Assembly: GCF_001562255.1 (NCBI RefSeq)
Contig: NZ_CP014301.1
Location: 3,866,001 to 3,930,000 of the forward strand
Source: Bosea sp. PAMC 26642
GTDB lineage: Bacteria > Pseudomonadota > Alphaproteobacteria > Rhizobiales > Beijerinckiaceae
Length of the DNA: 64,000 nt
Reading direction: 5' to 3'
Part shown: positions 26,372 to 34,802 of the stretch, piece by piece
Numbering within the stretch: the stretch's first letter is position 1
Layout of the letters: each line of letters begins with the position of its first letter
The notes under the pieces: model-generated
The model's database searches: none
What the model was told of the DNA's origin: nothing
Seen by the model: the letters and a program-made list of their open reading frames with translations, nothing else
Translations under genes and position numbers: made by a program

Positions 26372-26821
26372 GAGACGCGTCTCCCTCCGGCGCAAGCGGC
26401 GCCGATGCGACATGAAGCCGGCTTGAGTCGATCGAGCGAACCACGGCGCGTTGGAAACGCCGAGATACGCCGAACGAAACGTCCGGACTTTGATAACCGT
26501 CGCTTGGGAGATGAACCCCGCACGCCCGGCAATGAAGGACAAGCCTCTTCGGTGCTGGTCTTTGGAGGACCAGCGAGACCAAAAAAAGCCCGTTCCGTCG
26601 TTGCTTTAAGCTGCGTCCCCCGTGGAGATTCGGGGTTCGCCGGTTTCGCCTCCGGCTGCCAGTCGCTGTTCGGAGAGCAGTTCCCTTGGGAGGAACCGGG
26701 AGGCGTGATTCGAGGGGATGTCCATCCCCCTCCATCCGTCCTCCAACTCCTGGCGGCTGTCCGGCCTCTTGTCCGGATGCCCACCGACTGACACGCGGCC
26801 ACAGGCACGTGCGAATTGGGT
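26372..26821 (-). ncRNA. Long structured 5' leader of odc, speF-motif candidate
   Basis: The mapped promoter implies a leader of about 450 nt with no convincing gene in it. It is full of potential stems: GGGGATG/CATCCCC at 26714-26729, GCTGGTC/GACCAGC at 26554-26574, TCCGG/CCGGA. There is also a run of seven U in the transcript (26581-26587). Alphaproteobacterial odc genes are known to carry a conserved leader (Rfam speF). I infer identity from position, length and recalled similarity; a covariance search was not possible. Confidence 0.55.
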
Positions 26822-26827
26822 AGAGGG

Positions 26828-26856
26828 CATATACGGATTGCGGCCCGGCACTACAA
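26828..26856 (-). promoter_or_regulatory. Candidate odc promoter
   Basis: On the minus strand TTGTAG-N17-TATATG, a near-consensus sigma-70-like promoter. It places the transcript start near 26821, ahead of the structured leader. The A/T-rich runs at 26857-26890 lie just upstream. Confidence 0.5.
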
Positions 26857-26927
26857 GTTTTTTCTGAGCGCAGGACCGGGATTTTTTAGCGAACGCCGGC
26901 CCGGAGAAAGCTCGGCCGACCAACCGG

Positions 26928-27488
26928 CTATCCGCAGAAGCGGATGCGGTTTCCGAACGGATCGGGCACTTCGAGCATACGCCCGCCCGGACCGTCCTCC
27001 TGGATGCCCGGCTTGGAGTAGGAGTAGCGCTTGCCGATCAGCTCGGCGCGATAGGCGTCGACGCCCTTCATCCGCACGAAGACGTTCGAGCCGGGGCTGG
27101 CATCGCCGTGATGCTCGGACAGATGCAGCTTCAGCCCGGAGCGTGAGACCTGCATGTAGATCGGGAAGTTCGGGCCGAAGCGATGGTCCCAGTCCATGCT
27201 GAAGCCGAGGAAGCCGAGATAGAATTCCTGCGCCTTCCCGACATCGAAGATCCGCAGGATGGGAATGCCCATCTCGAGGCTGATGCCGGACGAATCTGAC
27301 TGCGCCTCCCCCACCACGTCACGGTACTCGCCGAAGCTTGCGGAGGCAGTGTTCCAGTCTGCATAGCCAAACTGCCTGGCAACGATTTCCAGGGTTTCGG
27401 AGTGGGACAGCGCGACCTGCCGGGCGGCAAGAGTCTCGCGGAGACTTTTGGCCATCAGTTTCGCATCGCGAAAGCTGCGCATCATCAT
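26928..27488 (-). CDS. Glyoxalase/bleomycin-resistance family protein with N-terminal Glyoxalase_8 domain
   Basis: 186 aa. Residues 1-50 (MRSFRDAKLMAKSLRETL ... LSHSETLEIVARQFGYADWN) match the small N-terminal domain seen in a subgroup of glyoxalase-superfamily proteins. Residues ~75-186 form a VOC fold with PILRIFDVGKAQEFYLGFLGF and the C-terminal LEVPDPFGNRIRF. Such proteins bind drugs such as bleomycin or catalyse lyase/dioxygenase reactions; the substrate is unknown. Three ATGs in a row (27488, 27485, 27482) make the exact start ambiguous; GAAGGA precedes them. Confidence 0.8.
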   Translation of the reverse strand: MMMRSFRDAKLMAKSLRETLAARQVALSHSETLEIVARQFGYADWNTASASFGEYRDVVGEAQSDSSGISLEMGIPILRIFDVGKAQEFYLGFLGFSMDWDHRFGPNFPIYMQVSRSGLKLHLSEHHGDASPGSNVFVRMKGVDAYRAELIGKRYSYSKPGIQEDGPGGRMLEVPDPFGNRIRFCG

Positions 27489-27688
27489 GATCCTTCTCGT
27501 GGAGGACGAAACGATCAGGGCTCGCCTTGCTGATTGCCGTCCGCCGAACGATCGGGATCACGGACGCCGCCGAGGATGCATTCACCATGCCCTGAGGGCG
27601 CGAGCGGCTGGCTGCATCCGGCCATGGGCAAAATGATAGGAAAGCCGCCCGCGGGCTGTCAACGACGTGACGATCCGCATCGCCGAGA

Positions 27689-27735
27689 TTGAACCTCGAA
27701 TCGGATGTGTATATGATCGTCGCTGTCTACACATC
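27689..27735 (+). promoter_or_regulatory. vapBC promoter with overlapping palindromic operator
   Basis: TTGAAC (27689-27694), a 17-bp spacer, then TATGAT (27712-27717). An 8-bp perfect inverted repeat, GATGTGTA (27704-27711) and TACACATC (27728-27735), brackets the -10 box and likely transcript start. It is the expected arrangement for repression by the VapBC complex. Confidence 0.55.
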
Positions 27736-27745
27736 GGAGACGGAG

Positions 27746-27958
27746 ATGCGGACCAACATCGAGATCGACGACGCCCTGCTGAAGGAAGCGATGGAGATCA
27801 CTGGACTTCAGACGAAGAAGGCAACGGTCGAGGAAGCACTTCGCAGAATCGTCAGGAACGCCGATCTGAAGAAGGTGATCGCCGAGATGCATGGCCTCGG
27901 CTGGGAGGGCGACCTCGACCAAATGCGTGAAGGCCGGGTTTTCGATCCGCTGCCATGA
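27746..27958 (+). CDS. vapB: VapB-type antitoxin
   Basis: 70 aa antitoxin. The N-terminal MRTNIEIDDALLKEAMEITGLQTKKATVEEALRR is the ribbon-helix-helix DNA-binding part, and the C-terminal LGWEGDLDQMRE would wrap the toxin. ATG 27746 has GGAGACGGAG upstream. The stop overlaps vapC (ATGA). As in other modules of this type, it would neutralise VapC and repress its own promoter. Confidence 0.9.
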   Translation: MRTNIEIDDALLKEAMEITGLQTKKATVEEALRRIVRNADLKKVIAEMHGLGWEGDLDQMREGRVFDPLP

Positions 27959-28344
27959 TCGTCGTCGACAGCTCGGTCTGGATCGCGCAACTCCGCTCGC
28001 AAGACACCCGCGCAGCGGCAAAGCTCGCCGAAATGGACACGCCTGATTACATCGTGGTGGGCGATCTCGTTCTAATGGAGGTGCTGCGAGGGGCTCGCGA
28101 CGAGAGGCACGCAGATCGACTCGAGCGCTCGCTGCGGCGCTTCAAGGTCCAGCGGATGGTTGATGAAACGATCGCTGTATCCGCCGCTCGTCATGCGCGG
28201 CTCTTGCGCAGCCGGGGCGTCACGATCCGCAAGACGATCGACCTTCTGATCGCAACCTTCTGCATCGAACGAAATTACGAACTCCTCCATCAGGACCGCG
28301 ACTTCGACATGATCGCGCGCCATACCGCCCTCAGGATCGCCTAG
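27955..28344 (+). CDS. vapC: VapC-type PIN-domain ribonuclease toxin
   Basis: 129 aa PIN nuclease. The acidic active-site residues are visible: Asp in MIVVDSSVW, Glu in LVLMEVLRGA, Asp in RKTIDLLIATF and Asp in LLHQDRDFD. Full length. Translationally coupled to vapB by a 4-bp overlap. VapC toxins typically cut tRNA or rRNA; the target here is unknown. Confidence 0.92.
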   Translation: MIVVDSSVWIAQLRSQDTRAAAKLAEMDTPDYIVVGDLVLMEVLRGARDERHADRLERSLRRFKVQRMVDETIAVSAARHARLLRSRGVTIRKTIDLLIATFCIERNYELLHQDRDFDMIARHTALRIA

Positions 28345-28438
28345 CTCCCTGCCCGCCCTAGACCGGCGCCAATTCATCGCCTAAGTCCCTGGACTGAATA
28401 AGCCTTCGCGGCCCGTTACCACTGGATTTCCGTCTCCC

Positions 28439-30022
28439 ATGACAAACACCAACCGCCGCCATCTCCTGGCCGGACTTGCCGCCGCGCTCAGCCTCTCGGT
28501 GGCGCCATCGGCCCTGCTGGCGCAGCAGCCTGCCCCGCAGCCGCCCGCGCCTGCGCCGCCGCAGCCGCGCTTCGGCTTCGAGGATGTCGTGCGTCGCGCC
28601 CGCGAGATCGCGGCCGTGCCATATGAGCAGGGCCCCACTCTGCCCGAGCCCCTGTCGCGGCTGGATTTCGATTCCTGGCGCGACATCCGTTTCCGTCCCG
28701 ATCGCGCGCTGCTGGCCCAGAACGGGTCCGGCTTCAGAATGCAGATGTTCCACCCCGGCTTCCTGTTCACCCGGCCGGTCGTGGTCAATGTCGTGCGCGA
28801 CGGCGTGCCGACGCCGGTACCTTATTCCGCCAGCCTGTTCGATTACGGCCGGGTCAAGTTCGAGAAGCCCCTGCCGGTCAATCTCGGCTTCGCCGGTTTC
28901 CGGCTGCACTATCCGCTGAACGATCCGCGCGTGCTCGACGAGTTGATCTCGTTCATCGGCGCGAGCTATTTCCGCGTGCTCGGGCGCCATCAGCGCTACG
29001 GCCTCTCGGCGCGCGGTCTGGCGATCGGCGCCGGCCTGCCCGCCGAGGAGTTCCCGATGTTCCGGGAGTTCTGGATCGAGGCGCCCGCGGCGAATGCCGA
29101 GCGCGTCACCGTCTATGCGCTGCTCGATTCGGCCTCGGTGTCCGGCGCGTACCGGTTCCACATCTATCCCGACGTCGACAGCGTCATGGATGTCAGCGTG
29201 ACGCTGTTTCCACGCCGCCCGATCGAGAAGCTGGGGCTGGCGCCGCTGACCTCGATGTTCTTCACAGGTGAGAACGACCGACGCTTTCATGAGGATTTCC
29301 GCTCGGAGCTGCATGATTCCGACGGGCTGATGATTCATTCCGGTACCGGCGAATGGATCTGGCGCCCGCTGCGCAATCCACGCCAGCAGGCGGTCTCATC
29401 CTTCGTCGAGCGCAATCCGCGCGGTTTCGGCCTGATGCAGCGCGACCGGACCTTCGAGCACTACCAGGATCTCGACCTCTTCTACGAACTGCGGCCTTCC
29501 TACTGGATCGAGCCGCAGGGCGACTGGGGCGAAGGCGTCGTCGAACTGATCGAGATGCCGACGACGGACGAGACCAACGACAACATCGTCGCGCTCTGGG
29601 CACCGAAGGCGCCGCTCGAACCCGGCCGCGAATTCTCCTTCGGCTACAAGCTGACCGCGATGCTCGACAGCGACGACCTGCATCCGGGCGGGCGCGCCAT
29701 CAACACTTATCAGGCCAGGCCCAAGGCGCTCGGCTCGGGCGAGGCCGTGACGGCGGGCGCGCGCCGCTTCATCGTCGACTTCGCAGGCGGCGACCTCGAA
29801 TACCATCTCAGGCAGCCCGACAAGGTCGAGATCGTGCCCTCGATCGCCTATGGCCGGATCGACCGCGCCTTCATCGTGCCCAACCCCAAGACGATGGGCT
29901 TTCGCGCCTTCATCGACATCGTCGTCGAGCCCGGCCAGCTCGCGGAGATGCGCGCCTTCCTGAAGAGCGGCGACAAGACGCTGACCGAGACCTGGAGCTA
30001 CCCCTGGCGGGCGGAGGCTTGA
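28439..30022 (+). CDS. opgG: Periplasmic glucan biosynthesis protein OpgG/MdoG
   Basis: 527 aa periplasmic protein needed for osmoregulated periplasmic glucan backbone assembly. Tat-like leader NRRHLLAG, cleavage near LLAQ, then a proline-rich linker and the mature RFGFEDVVRRAREIAAVPY. Family segments include FFTGENDRRFHEDFRSELHDSDGL, ERNPRGFGLMQRDR and the GEGVVELIEMPTTDETNDNI stretch. The glucosyltransferase partner OpgH is not in the window. An NdvA-like glucan exporter lies 8 kb downstream. Confidence 0.9.
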   Translation: MTNTNRRHLLAGLAAALSLSVAPSALLAQQPAPQPPAPAPPQPRFGFEDVVRRAREIAAVPYEQGPTLPEPLSRLDFDSWRDIRFRPDRALLAQNGSGFRMQMFHPGFLFTRPVVVNVVRDGVPTPVPYSASLFDYGRVKFEKPLPVNLGFAGFRLHYPLNDPRVLDELISFIGASYFRVLGRHQRYGLSARGLAIGAGLPAEEFPMFREFWIEAPAANAERVTVYALLDSASVSGAYRFHIYPDVDSVMDVSVTLFPRRPIEKLGLAPLTSMFFTGENDRRFHEDFRSELHDSDGLMIHSGTGEWIWRPLRNPRQQAVSSFVERNPRGFGLMQRDRTFEHYQDLDLFYELRPSYWIEPQGDWGEGVVELIEMPTTDETNDNIVALWAPKAPLEPGREFSFGYKLTAMLDSDDLHPGGRAINTYQARPKALGSGEAVTAGARRFIVDFAGGDLEYHLRQPDKVEIVPSIAYGRIDRAFIVPNPKTMGFRAFIDIVVEPGQLAEMRAFLKSGDKTLTETWSYPWRAEA

Positions 30023-30203
30023 GGGCTGCGTCACGCGCTCGACCATGCCGTCGCGCGTTGCCGGGAACCAGATCGCTGCGCCAAGGTTCGCAAATCGGCC
30101 CGGCTGGGCTATCAGGAGCGAGCGATCGCGCTCATGCGCCGTTCAGCCACCACACCGCATGATCGCGCAGGATATGATGGACGATGACCGGAACGGGCGC
30201 AGC

Positions 30204-30881
30204 ATGACGATGAAGACAAATTCCTGGAGCACGGCTTTCAGGGCCGCCGGCCTGATGCCTGTTCTGGTGCTGGCCGCCTGTACCGGTTCGCAGCGCTTCG
30301 ACTCGGCAGGCTACGCGCCGCAGACTTATGGCCAGCCGATGCTGCAGCCGGCGCCGCCGATCGAATCGGCGCCGGTGATGACGCAACCTTTGCCTCCGCC
30401 GGGCGGCTATCCGTCGGCTTCGGCGCCCGGATCCCTGCCGCCTCCGCAGGATCCGTACTACGAGCCGGCTCCGGGCGCGCCGCAGATTTCGACGCCGCCG
30501 CCGGTCGATCGCCCAAGCGACGTCCCGACTTTGCGCGGTGGAGGCGGCCAGATCGCGACGCTGGGTGCGGGCACCGGCAGCGCGCGCGGCGCGGTGTCGT
30601 CGCGCGACGGCGTCATCGGCAACTGGACTGCACGGGAGGCGACAGGAACCTCCTGCCGCGTCCAGCTCTCCAGCGCGCCGAGCCTCGATCTCTATCGCGC
30701 CAATGCCTCGGGCTGCGCCAATCGGGATCTTCAGAAGGTCAATGCCTGGGATTTCCGCGACGGCGAGGTTTATCTCTACCAGCAGGGCGGCTCGGTCGTG
30801 GCGCGGCTGCGGGCCAGCGACGGCGGCGCGATGAACGGCGCCGTGACGAAGTCGGGCGCCGCGCTCTCGCTCAATCGGTAA
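30204..30881 (+). CDS. Omp19/Inh-type protease-inhibitor-like lipoprotein
   Basis: 225 aa lipoprotein. The signal peptide ends in the lipobox LAAC. A proline/glycine-rich linker (about residues 35-120) leads to an AprI/Inh-like beta-barrel (about 135-225): IGNWTAREATGTSCRVQLS, SGCANRDLQKVNAWDFRDGEVYLY. It resembles Brucella Omp19, an outer-membrane-anchored protease inhibitor. Start is uncertain: ATG 30204 fits a compact signal peptide, but ATG 30174 has the better Shine-Dalgarno. Confidence 0.75.
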   Translation: MTMKTNSWSTAFRAAGLMPVLVLAACTGSQRFDSAGYAPQTYGQPMLQPAPPIESAPVMTQPLPPPGGYPSASAPGSLPPPQDPYYEPAPGAPQISTPPPVDRPSDVPTLRGGGGQIATLGAGTGSARGAVSSRDGVIGNWTAREATGTSCRVQLSSAPSLDLYRANASGCANRDLQKVNAWDFRDGEVYLYQQGGSVVARLRASDGGAMNGAVTKSGAALSLNR

Positions 30882-30913
30882 CCTGCCATCGGTTGGAGCG
30901 GCGTGCGACCTTG

Positions 30914-31534
30914 TCAGGCGCGCGACGAACGGCCGAAGAAGGCCGGCCGCCAGAATTTGCGTTGCAGCGAAAGGGCCAGCGTCGCGAAGCCCCGGGCATT
31001 GTCGAACGCCTCGTCGAGGATGGTGAAGGCCGTCGGCCCACCGGTCGAGACGGATCCCTCGACATCGGCATAGCCGCCGACGAGATCGGCCTCGAACTTG
31101 TGCGCGAACCGGCGCATCGCGGCGTTCTCGGGCAGGCAGGTCATGTAGAGCGTACGGATACCGCGATTGCGCCCGGCCGTGATCAGGCGGCTGAACAGCT
31201 GCTCGCCGATGCCCTGGCGCCGCCAGTCCCGTTCGACGCTGAAGGCAGCCTCGCCGGTCTGGGCGACGATGTCCTCAAGCCCGCGCAGCTCGGCTGCGCC
31301 ACGCACTTCGCCGGCTTCGACATAGGCATAGACCAGCCCGCCGACCCCGAACGTGGTCTCGGCGTAGTTGACGAGGAAATCGTCGTTGACGGCCGTGCCG
31401 AAGCGTTCGCGGCGCGTGGTCGCGTCGAGCCGAAGCAGATGTGCCGTGAAGAGGGCGCGCTCCGCGGGCCAGAGCCGGCGGATTTCGCCTGTGCCGGTCG
31501 TTGCGCCGGCCTTTTTGGAATGTGCCAATGTCAT
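30914..31534 (-). CDS. GNAT family N-acetyltransferase
   Basis: 206 aa. The acetyl-CoA-binding motif is FSVERDWRRQGIGEQLFSRLI (RRQGIG) with YMTCLPENAAMRRFAHKFE following. Residues 1-60 (RRLWPAERALFTAHLLRLDATTRRERFG) are common in a subgroup of uncharacterised rhizobial acetyltransferases. Substrate unknown. Convergent with the lipoprotein gene. Confidence 0.8.
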   Translation of the reverse strand: MTLAHSKKAGATTGTGEIRRLWPAERALFTAHLLRLDATTRRERFGTAVNDDFLVNYAETTFGVGGLVYAYVEAGEVRGAAELRGLEDIVAQTGEAAFSVERDWRRQGIGEQLFSRLITAGRNRGIRTLYMTCLPENAAMRRFAHKFEADLVGGYADVEGSVSTGGPTAFTILDEAFDNARGFATLALSLQRKFWRPAFFGRSSRA

Positions 31535-31803
31535 CTCCTGAAACAGCGTGGATCGCTGCGCAACCGACCAGGAGGCGTGTCTTCCCTAACTCTCGTCCCA
31601 GATCGTATGTTGCAGCGCACAATGCAAGAGGCCGGCCTGTGGCAATTCGGCGCTGAGCGTTCGACCTCGCGATTTGTCAGGCCCTGCCCGGCGACGAGAC
31701 TTCGGCTGCCATCCTCGCCCAAAACATGCATGATGCCGCTACGATTTGCCGTGCGACGTTCCGACTTCGAACGGTCGCGCCCATGACCGCCGTGAGACCC
31801 GCC

Positions 31804-34215
31804 ATGTCCGATCCCCGCCTGCCCCAAGACCCCCGTTTGCCGTTCCTGGCCGAGCTCGACAAGAAGATCCTCTGGCTCGCCTCCTGGACGATCCACAACG
31901 CCAACCATCTGCGCCAGAGTACGGACGGCATGAAAGTCGGCGGGCATCAGGCCTCGTCGGCTTCGCTCTGCACGATCATGACGGCGCTCTACATGGCCGC
32001 GCTCAAACCGCAGGACCGTGTCGCCGTGAAGCCGCACGCCTCGCCGATCTTCCACGCGATCAATTATCTGATGGGGCTGCAGACCCGCGAGAAGCTGGAG
32101 AATTTCCGGGGATACAAGGGTGCGCAGAGCTATCCCTCGCGTACCAAGGACATCGACGACGTCGATTTCTCGACCGGTTCGGTCGGCCTCGGTGTCGCGC
32201 AGACGCTATTCTCGTCGCTGACGCAGGATTACGTCCGGGCCCATGGCTGGGGGACCGACAGGCCGGAAGGTCGCATGATCTCGCTGATCGGCGATGCGGA
32301 GCTCGACGAGGGCAATATCTTCGAAGCCCTGATGGAGGGCTGGAAGCACGGCCTGCGCAATACGTGGTGGGTGATCGACTACAATCGCCAATCGCTCGAC
32401 GCCGTTATCCGCGAAGGACTCTACGACCGTTTCGAGCAGATGTTCCGGAATTTCGGCTGGGACGTCGTCACACTGAAATACGGCTCTATCCAGCAGGCGG
32501 CGTTCAAGGAGACAGGCGGTGAGCGTCTGAAGGCCTGGATCGATTCCTGCCCGAACCAGCTCTATTCGGCGCTGACCTTCCAGGGCGGCGCGGCCTGGCG
32601 CAAGCGCCTGATGGACGACCTCGGCGATCAAGGGCCGGTTACGAAGCTGATCGAGGCCCGCTCGGACGCCGAACTCTCGAAGCTGATGTGCAATCTCGGC
32701 GGGCACGATTTGCCCTCGATTCTCGAAGCCTTCGAGGCCATCGACCACGACCGGCCGGTCTGCTTCCTCGCCTACACCGTCAAGGGTTTCGGCCTGCCGC
32801 TCGCCGGCCACAAGGACAACCATGCCGGCCTGATGACCAAGGAGCAGATGGAGGGCTTCAAGAGCGCCAACGCCGTCCGGCCCGGCCATGAATGGGACCT
32901 GTTCGAGGGCCTGTCGCTGCCGGAAGCCGAAATCCGCGGTTTCCTCGACAAAGTGCCGTTCTTCGCCCAAGGCCGGCGCCGCAAGACTGCACCGAAGCTC
33001 CCGGTCCCGGAAAAGCTCGAAGCCGGCATCCAGCCGCACATGTCCACGCAGATGGGTTTCGGCAAGGTGCTGGACGACCTCGCCAAGCGCGGCGGGCCGC
33101 TGGCCGACCGCATCGTCACGACGGCGCCCGACGTCACGGTCTCGACCAATCTCGGCCCCTGGGTGAACCGGCGCGGGCTCTTCGCCAAGGCGGAGATGGC
33201 CGACACCTTCAAGGACGAGCGCATTCCCTCGATGCAGAAATGGGAGTTCTCGCCACAAGGCCAGCATGTCGAACTCGGCATCGCCGAGATGAACCTGTTC
33301 ATCAACCTGTCGGCGCTGGGCCTGTCGCATTCGATCTTCGGCGAGCGTCTGATCCCGATCGGCACGCTTTACGACCCCTTCATCTCGCGCGGTCTCGATG
33401 CGCTAAACTATGCCTGCTACCAGGATGCCCGCTTCATGGTGGTGGCAACGCCGTCCGGCGTCACGCTGGCGCCCGAAGGCGGGGCGCATCAGTCGATCGC
33501 GACGCCGCTGATCGGCATGAGCCAGGACGGGCTCTGCGCCTTCGAACCGGCCTTCGTCGACGAGCTTGCCGTGATGATGCGCTGGTCCTTCGATTACATG
33601 CAGAAGGATGGCGAGGGTGACCCCGACGAGCGCACCTGGTTGCGCGACGAGACCGGCGGCTCGGTCTATCTGCGCCTCTCGACGCTGCAACTCGAACAGC
33701 CCAAGCGCGTGATGACGCCGGAACTCGAAAGCGAGATCATCGACGGCGCCTATTGGCTGAGGAAGCCGGGACCGAACGCCTCGGTCGTCATCGCCTATAC
33801 TGGAGCAGTCGCGGCCGAGGCGATCGAGGCCGTCGGCCTTTTGGGCGAGGATCGGCGCGATGTCGGGCTGCTCGCGATCACCTCGGCCGATCGGCTCAAT
33901 GCCGGCTGGCAGGCGGCCGAACGGGCACGCCAGCGTGGCAACCATCAGGCCACGAGCCATGTCGAGCGGCTGCTCGGAGATCTGTCACGCGATTGCGGCA
34001 TCGTCTCGGTGCTGGACGGCCACCCGGCGACACTGGCCTGGCTCGGCAGCGTGCATGGCCACAGGCAGAAGGCGCTCGGCGTCGAGCATTTCGGCCAGAC
34101 CGGCACGGTCGCCGATCTCTACCGTCATTTCGGCATCGACGCCAACGCGATCGTCCACGCGGCGCAGGCTGCGGCGCCGGGGCGGCCGGTGCGCTATCTC
34201 AAGGCGTTGCCTTGA
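31804..34215 (+). CDS. AceE/transketolase-like thiamine diphosphate enzyme
   Basis: 803 aa protein related to homodimeric pyruvate dehydrogenase E1 and transketolases. The ThDP motif reads GDAELDEGNIFEA ... VIDYNRQSLD; the pyrimidine-domain region has GQHVELGIAEMNLF and the C-terminal domain GQTGTVADLYRHFGID. Usual AceE is ~890 aa. No E2 or E3 gene is adjacent, so assignment to a pyruvate dehydrogenase complex is not supported. Start ATG 31804 or in-frame ATG 31783; neither has a strong Shine-Dalgarno. Confidence 0.75.
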   Translation: MSDPRLPQDPRLPFLAELDKKILWLASWTIHNANHLRQSTDGMKVGGHQASSASLCTIMTALYMAALKPQDRVAVKPHASPIFHAINYLMGLQTREKLENFRGYKGAQSYPSRTKDIDDVDFSTGSVGLGVAQTLFSSLTQDYVRAHGWGTDRPEGRMISLIGDAELDEGNIFEALMEGWKHGLRNTWWVIDYNRQSLDAVIREGLYDRFEQMFRNFGWDVVTLKYGSIQQAAFKETGGERLKAWIDSCPNQLYSALTFQGGAAWRKRLMDDLGDQGPVTKLIEARSDAELSKLMCNLGGHDLPSILEAFEAIDHDRPVCFLAYTVKGFGLPLAGHKDNHAGLMTKEQMEGFKSANAVRPGHEWDLFEGLSLPEAEIRGFLDKVPFFAQGRRRKTAPKLPVPEKLEAGIQPHMSTQMGFGKVLDDLAKRGGPLADRIVTTAPDVTVSTNLGPWVNRRGLFAKAEMADTFKDERIPSMQKWEFSPQGQHVELGIAEMNLFINLSALGLSHSIFGERLIPIGTLYDPFISRGLDALNYACYQDARFMVVATPSGVTLAPEGGAHQSIATPLIGMSQDGLCAFEPAFVDELAVMMRWSFDYMQKDGEGDPDERTWLRDETGGSVYLRLSTLQLEQPKRVMTPELESEIIDGAYWLRKPGPNASVVIAYTGAVAAEAIEAVGLLGEDRRDVGLLAITSADRLNAGWQAAERARQRGNHQATSHVERLLGDLSRDCGIVSVLDGHPATLAWLGSVHGHRQKALGVEHFGQTGTVADLYRHFGIDANAIVHAAQAAAPGRPVRYLKALP

Positions 34216-34242
34216 ACGTTTGACGGTTCGCGCCGACCCATA

Positions 34243-34330
34243 CCGTCATCCCGGACGCAGCGAAGCGGAGATCCGGGATCCATGCCTGAACCGCTCCGAC
34301 ATGGATCCCGGGTCAAGCCCGGGATGACGG
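34243..34330. repeat. Dispersed palindromic repeat (88 bp)
   Basis: Begins CCGTCATCCCGG and ends CCGGGATGACGG, with inner arms GGATCCATG / CATGGATCC. This class of element, built on TCATCCCGG, is widely dispersed between genes in Hyphomicrobiales. It lies just after the thiamine diphosphate enzyme gene and could act as a transcript-end structure. Confidence 0.7.
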
Positions 34331-34376
34331 TCGTGAATTTCAGTACTGTCGAGAATCCTACTTAGCCGATCGCGCC

Positions 34377-34682
34377 TCAGAAGCGCGGCGTCTCGAAGGT
34401 GTCTGCGAAGGGATTGCGGCCCGCACCGATCCGGCCCGGCAGCACGTCCTCGCCATAAAGACCGCCGGTGCTCGCATAGACTGGGGCCGAGGCGAAATGC
34501 TGGCTGGCATAGCGGTTCAGCGAGCCGACGGCGACGACGTTGCCAGCGTCGAAATAGCTGCGCTTCTGGACGATGACGCGAAGTGGGCCACGACGGCTCT
34601 GCGCCTCGGCGACCGAGGCCGCGACGGTCAGCGCCACGAGCGAAAGGCCGAGGCCGGCGGCGAAACGCTGGAAGGAACGCAT
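34377..34682 (-). CDS. Small secreted protein of unknown function
   Basis: 101 aa. A clear signal peptide (MRSFQRFAAGLGLSLVALTV, cleavage near AEAQ) precedes a ~78-residue mature part rich in Gly, Tyr and Arg: VIVQKRSYFDAGNVVAVGSL, GRIGAGRNPFADTFETPRF. I do not recognise a family. ATG 34682 is chosen because the signal peptide begins there. Convergent with the preceding gene across the repeat. Confidence 0.65.
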   Translation of the reverse strand: MRSFQRFAAGLGLSLVALTVAASVAEAQSRRGPLRVIVQKRSYFDAGNVVAVGSLNRYASQHFASAPVYASTGGLYGEDVLPGRIGAGRNPFADTFETPRF

Positions 34683-34802
34683 GACGACTGGTCTCCTGAA
34701 GCGGGCACGCGGCCCATGATCGACGGCTGGCGACGATACTACGCCGTGGTTAACGCTTTGGTGCCGACCATAAACCACACATTCGCGCGACTGACATCGA
34801 AC

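Noticed and set aside
24410..26791. Open plus-strand frame of 793 codons
   Set aside because: Antisense to the acetyltransferase and odc genes; Arg/Asp/Gly-rich composition and no domain, a by-product of high-GC codon usage.
26606..26923. Small minus-strand frame of 105 codons in the odc leader
   Set aside because: It runs across the proposed promoter and leader structures and has no family features or credible ribosome binding site.
31804..34215. Naming the thiamine diphosphate enzyme aceE
   Set aside because: Shorter than AceE and without E2/E3 neighbours; only the superfamily is supported.
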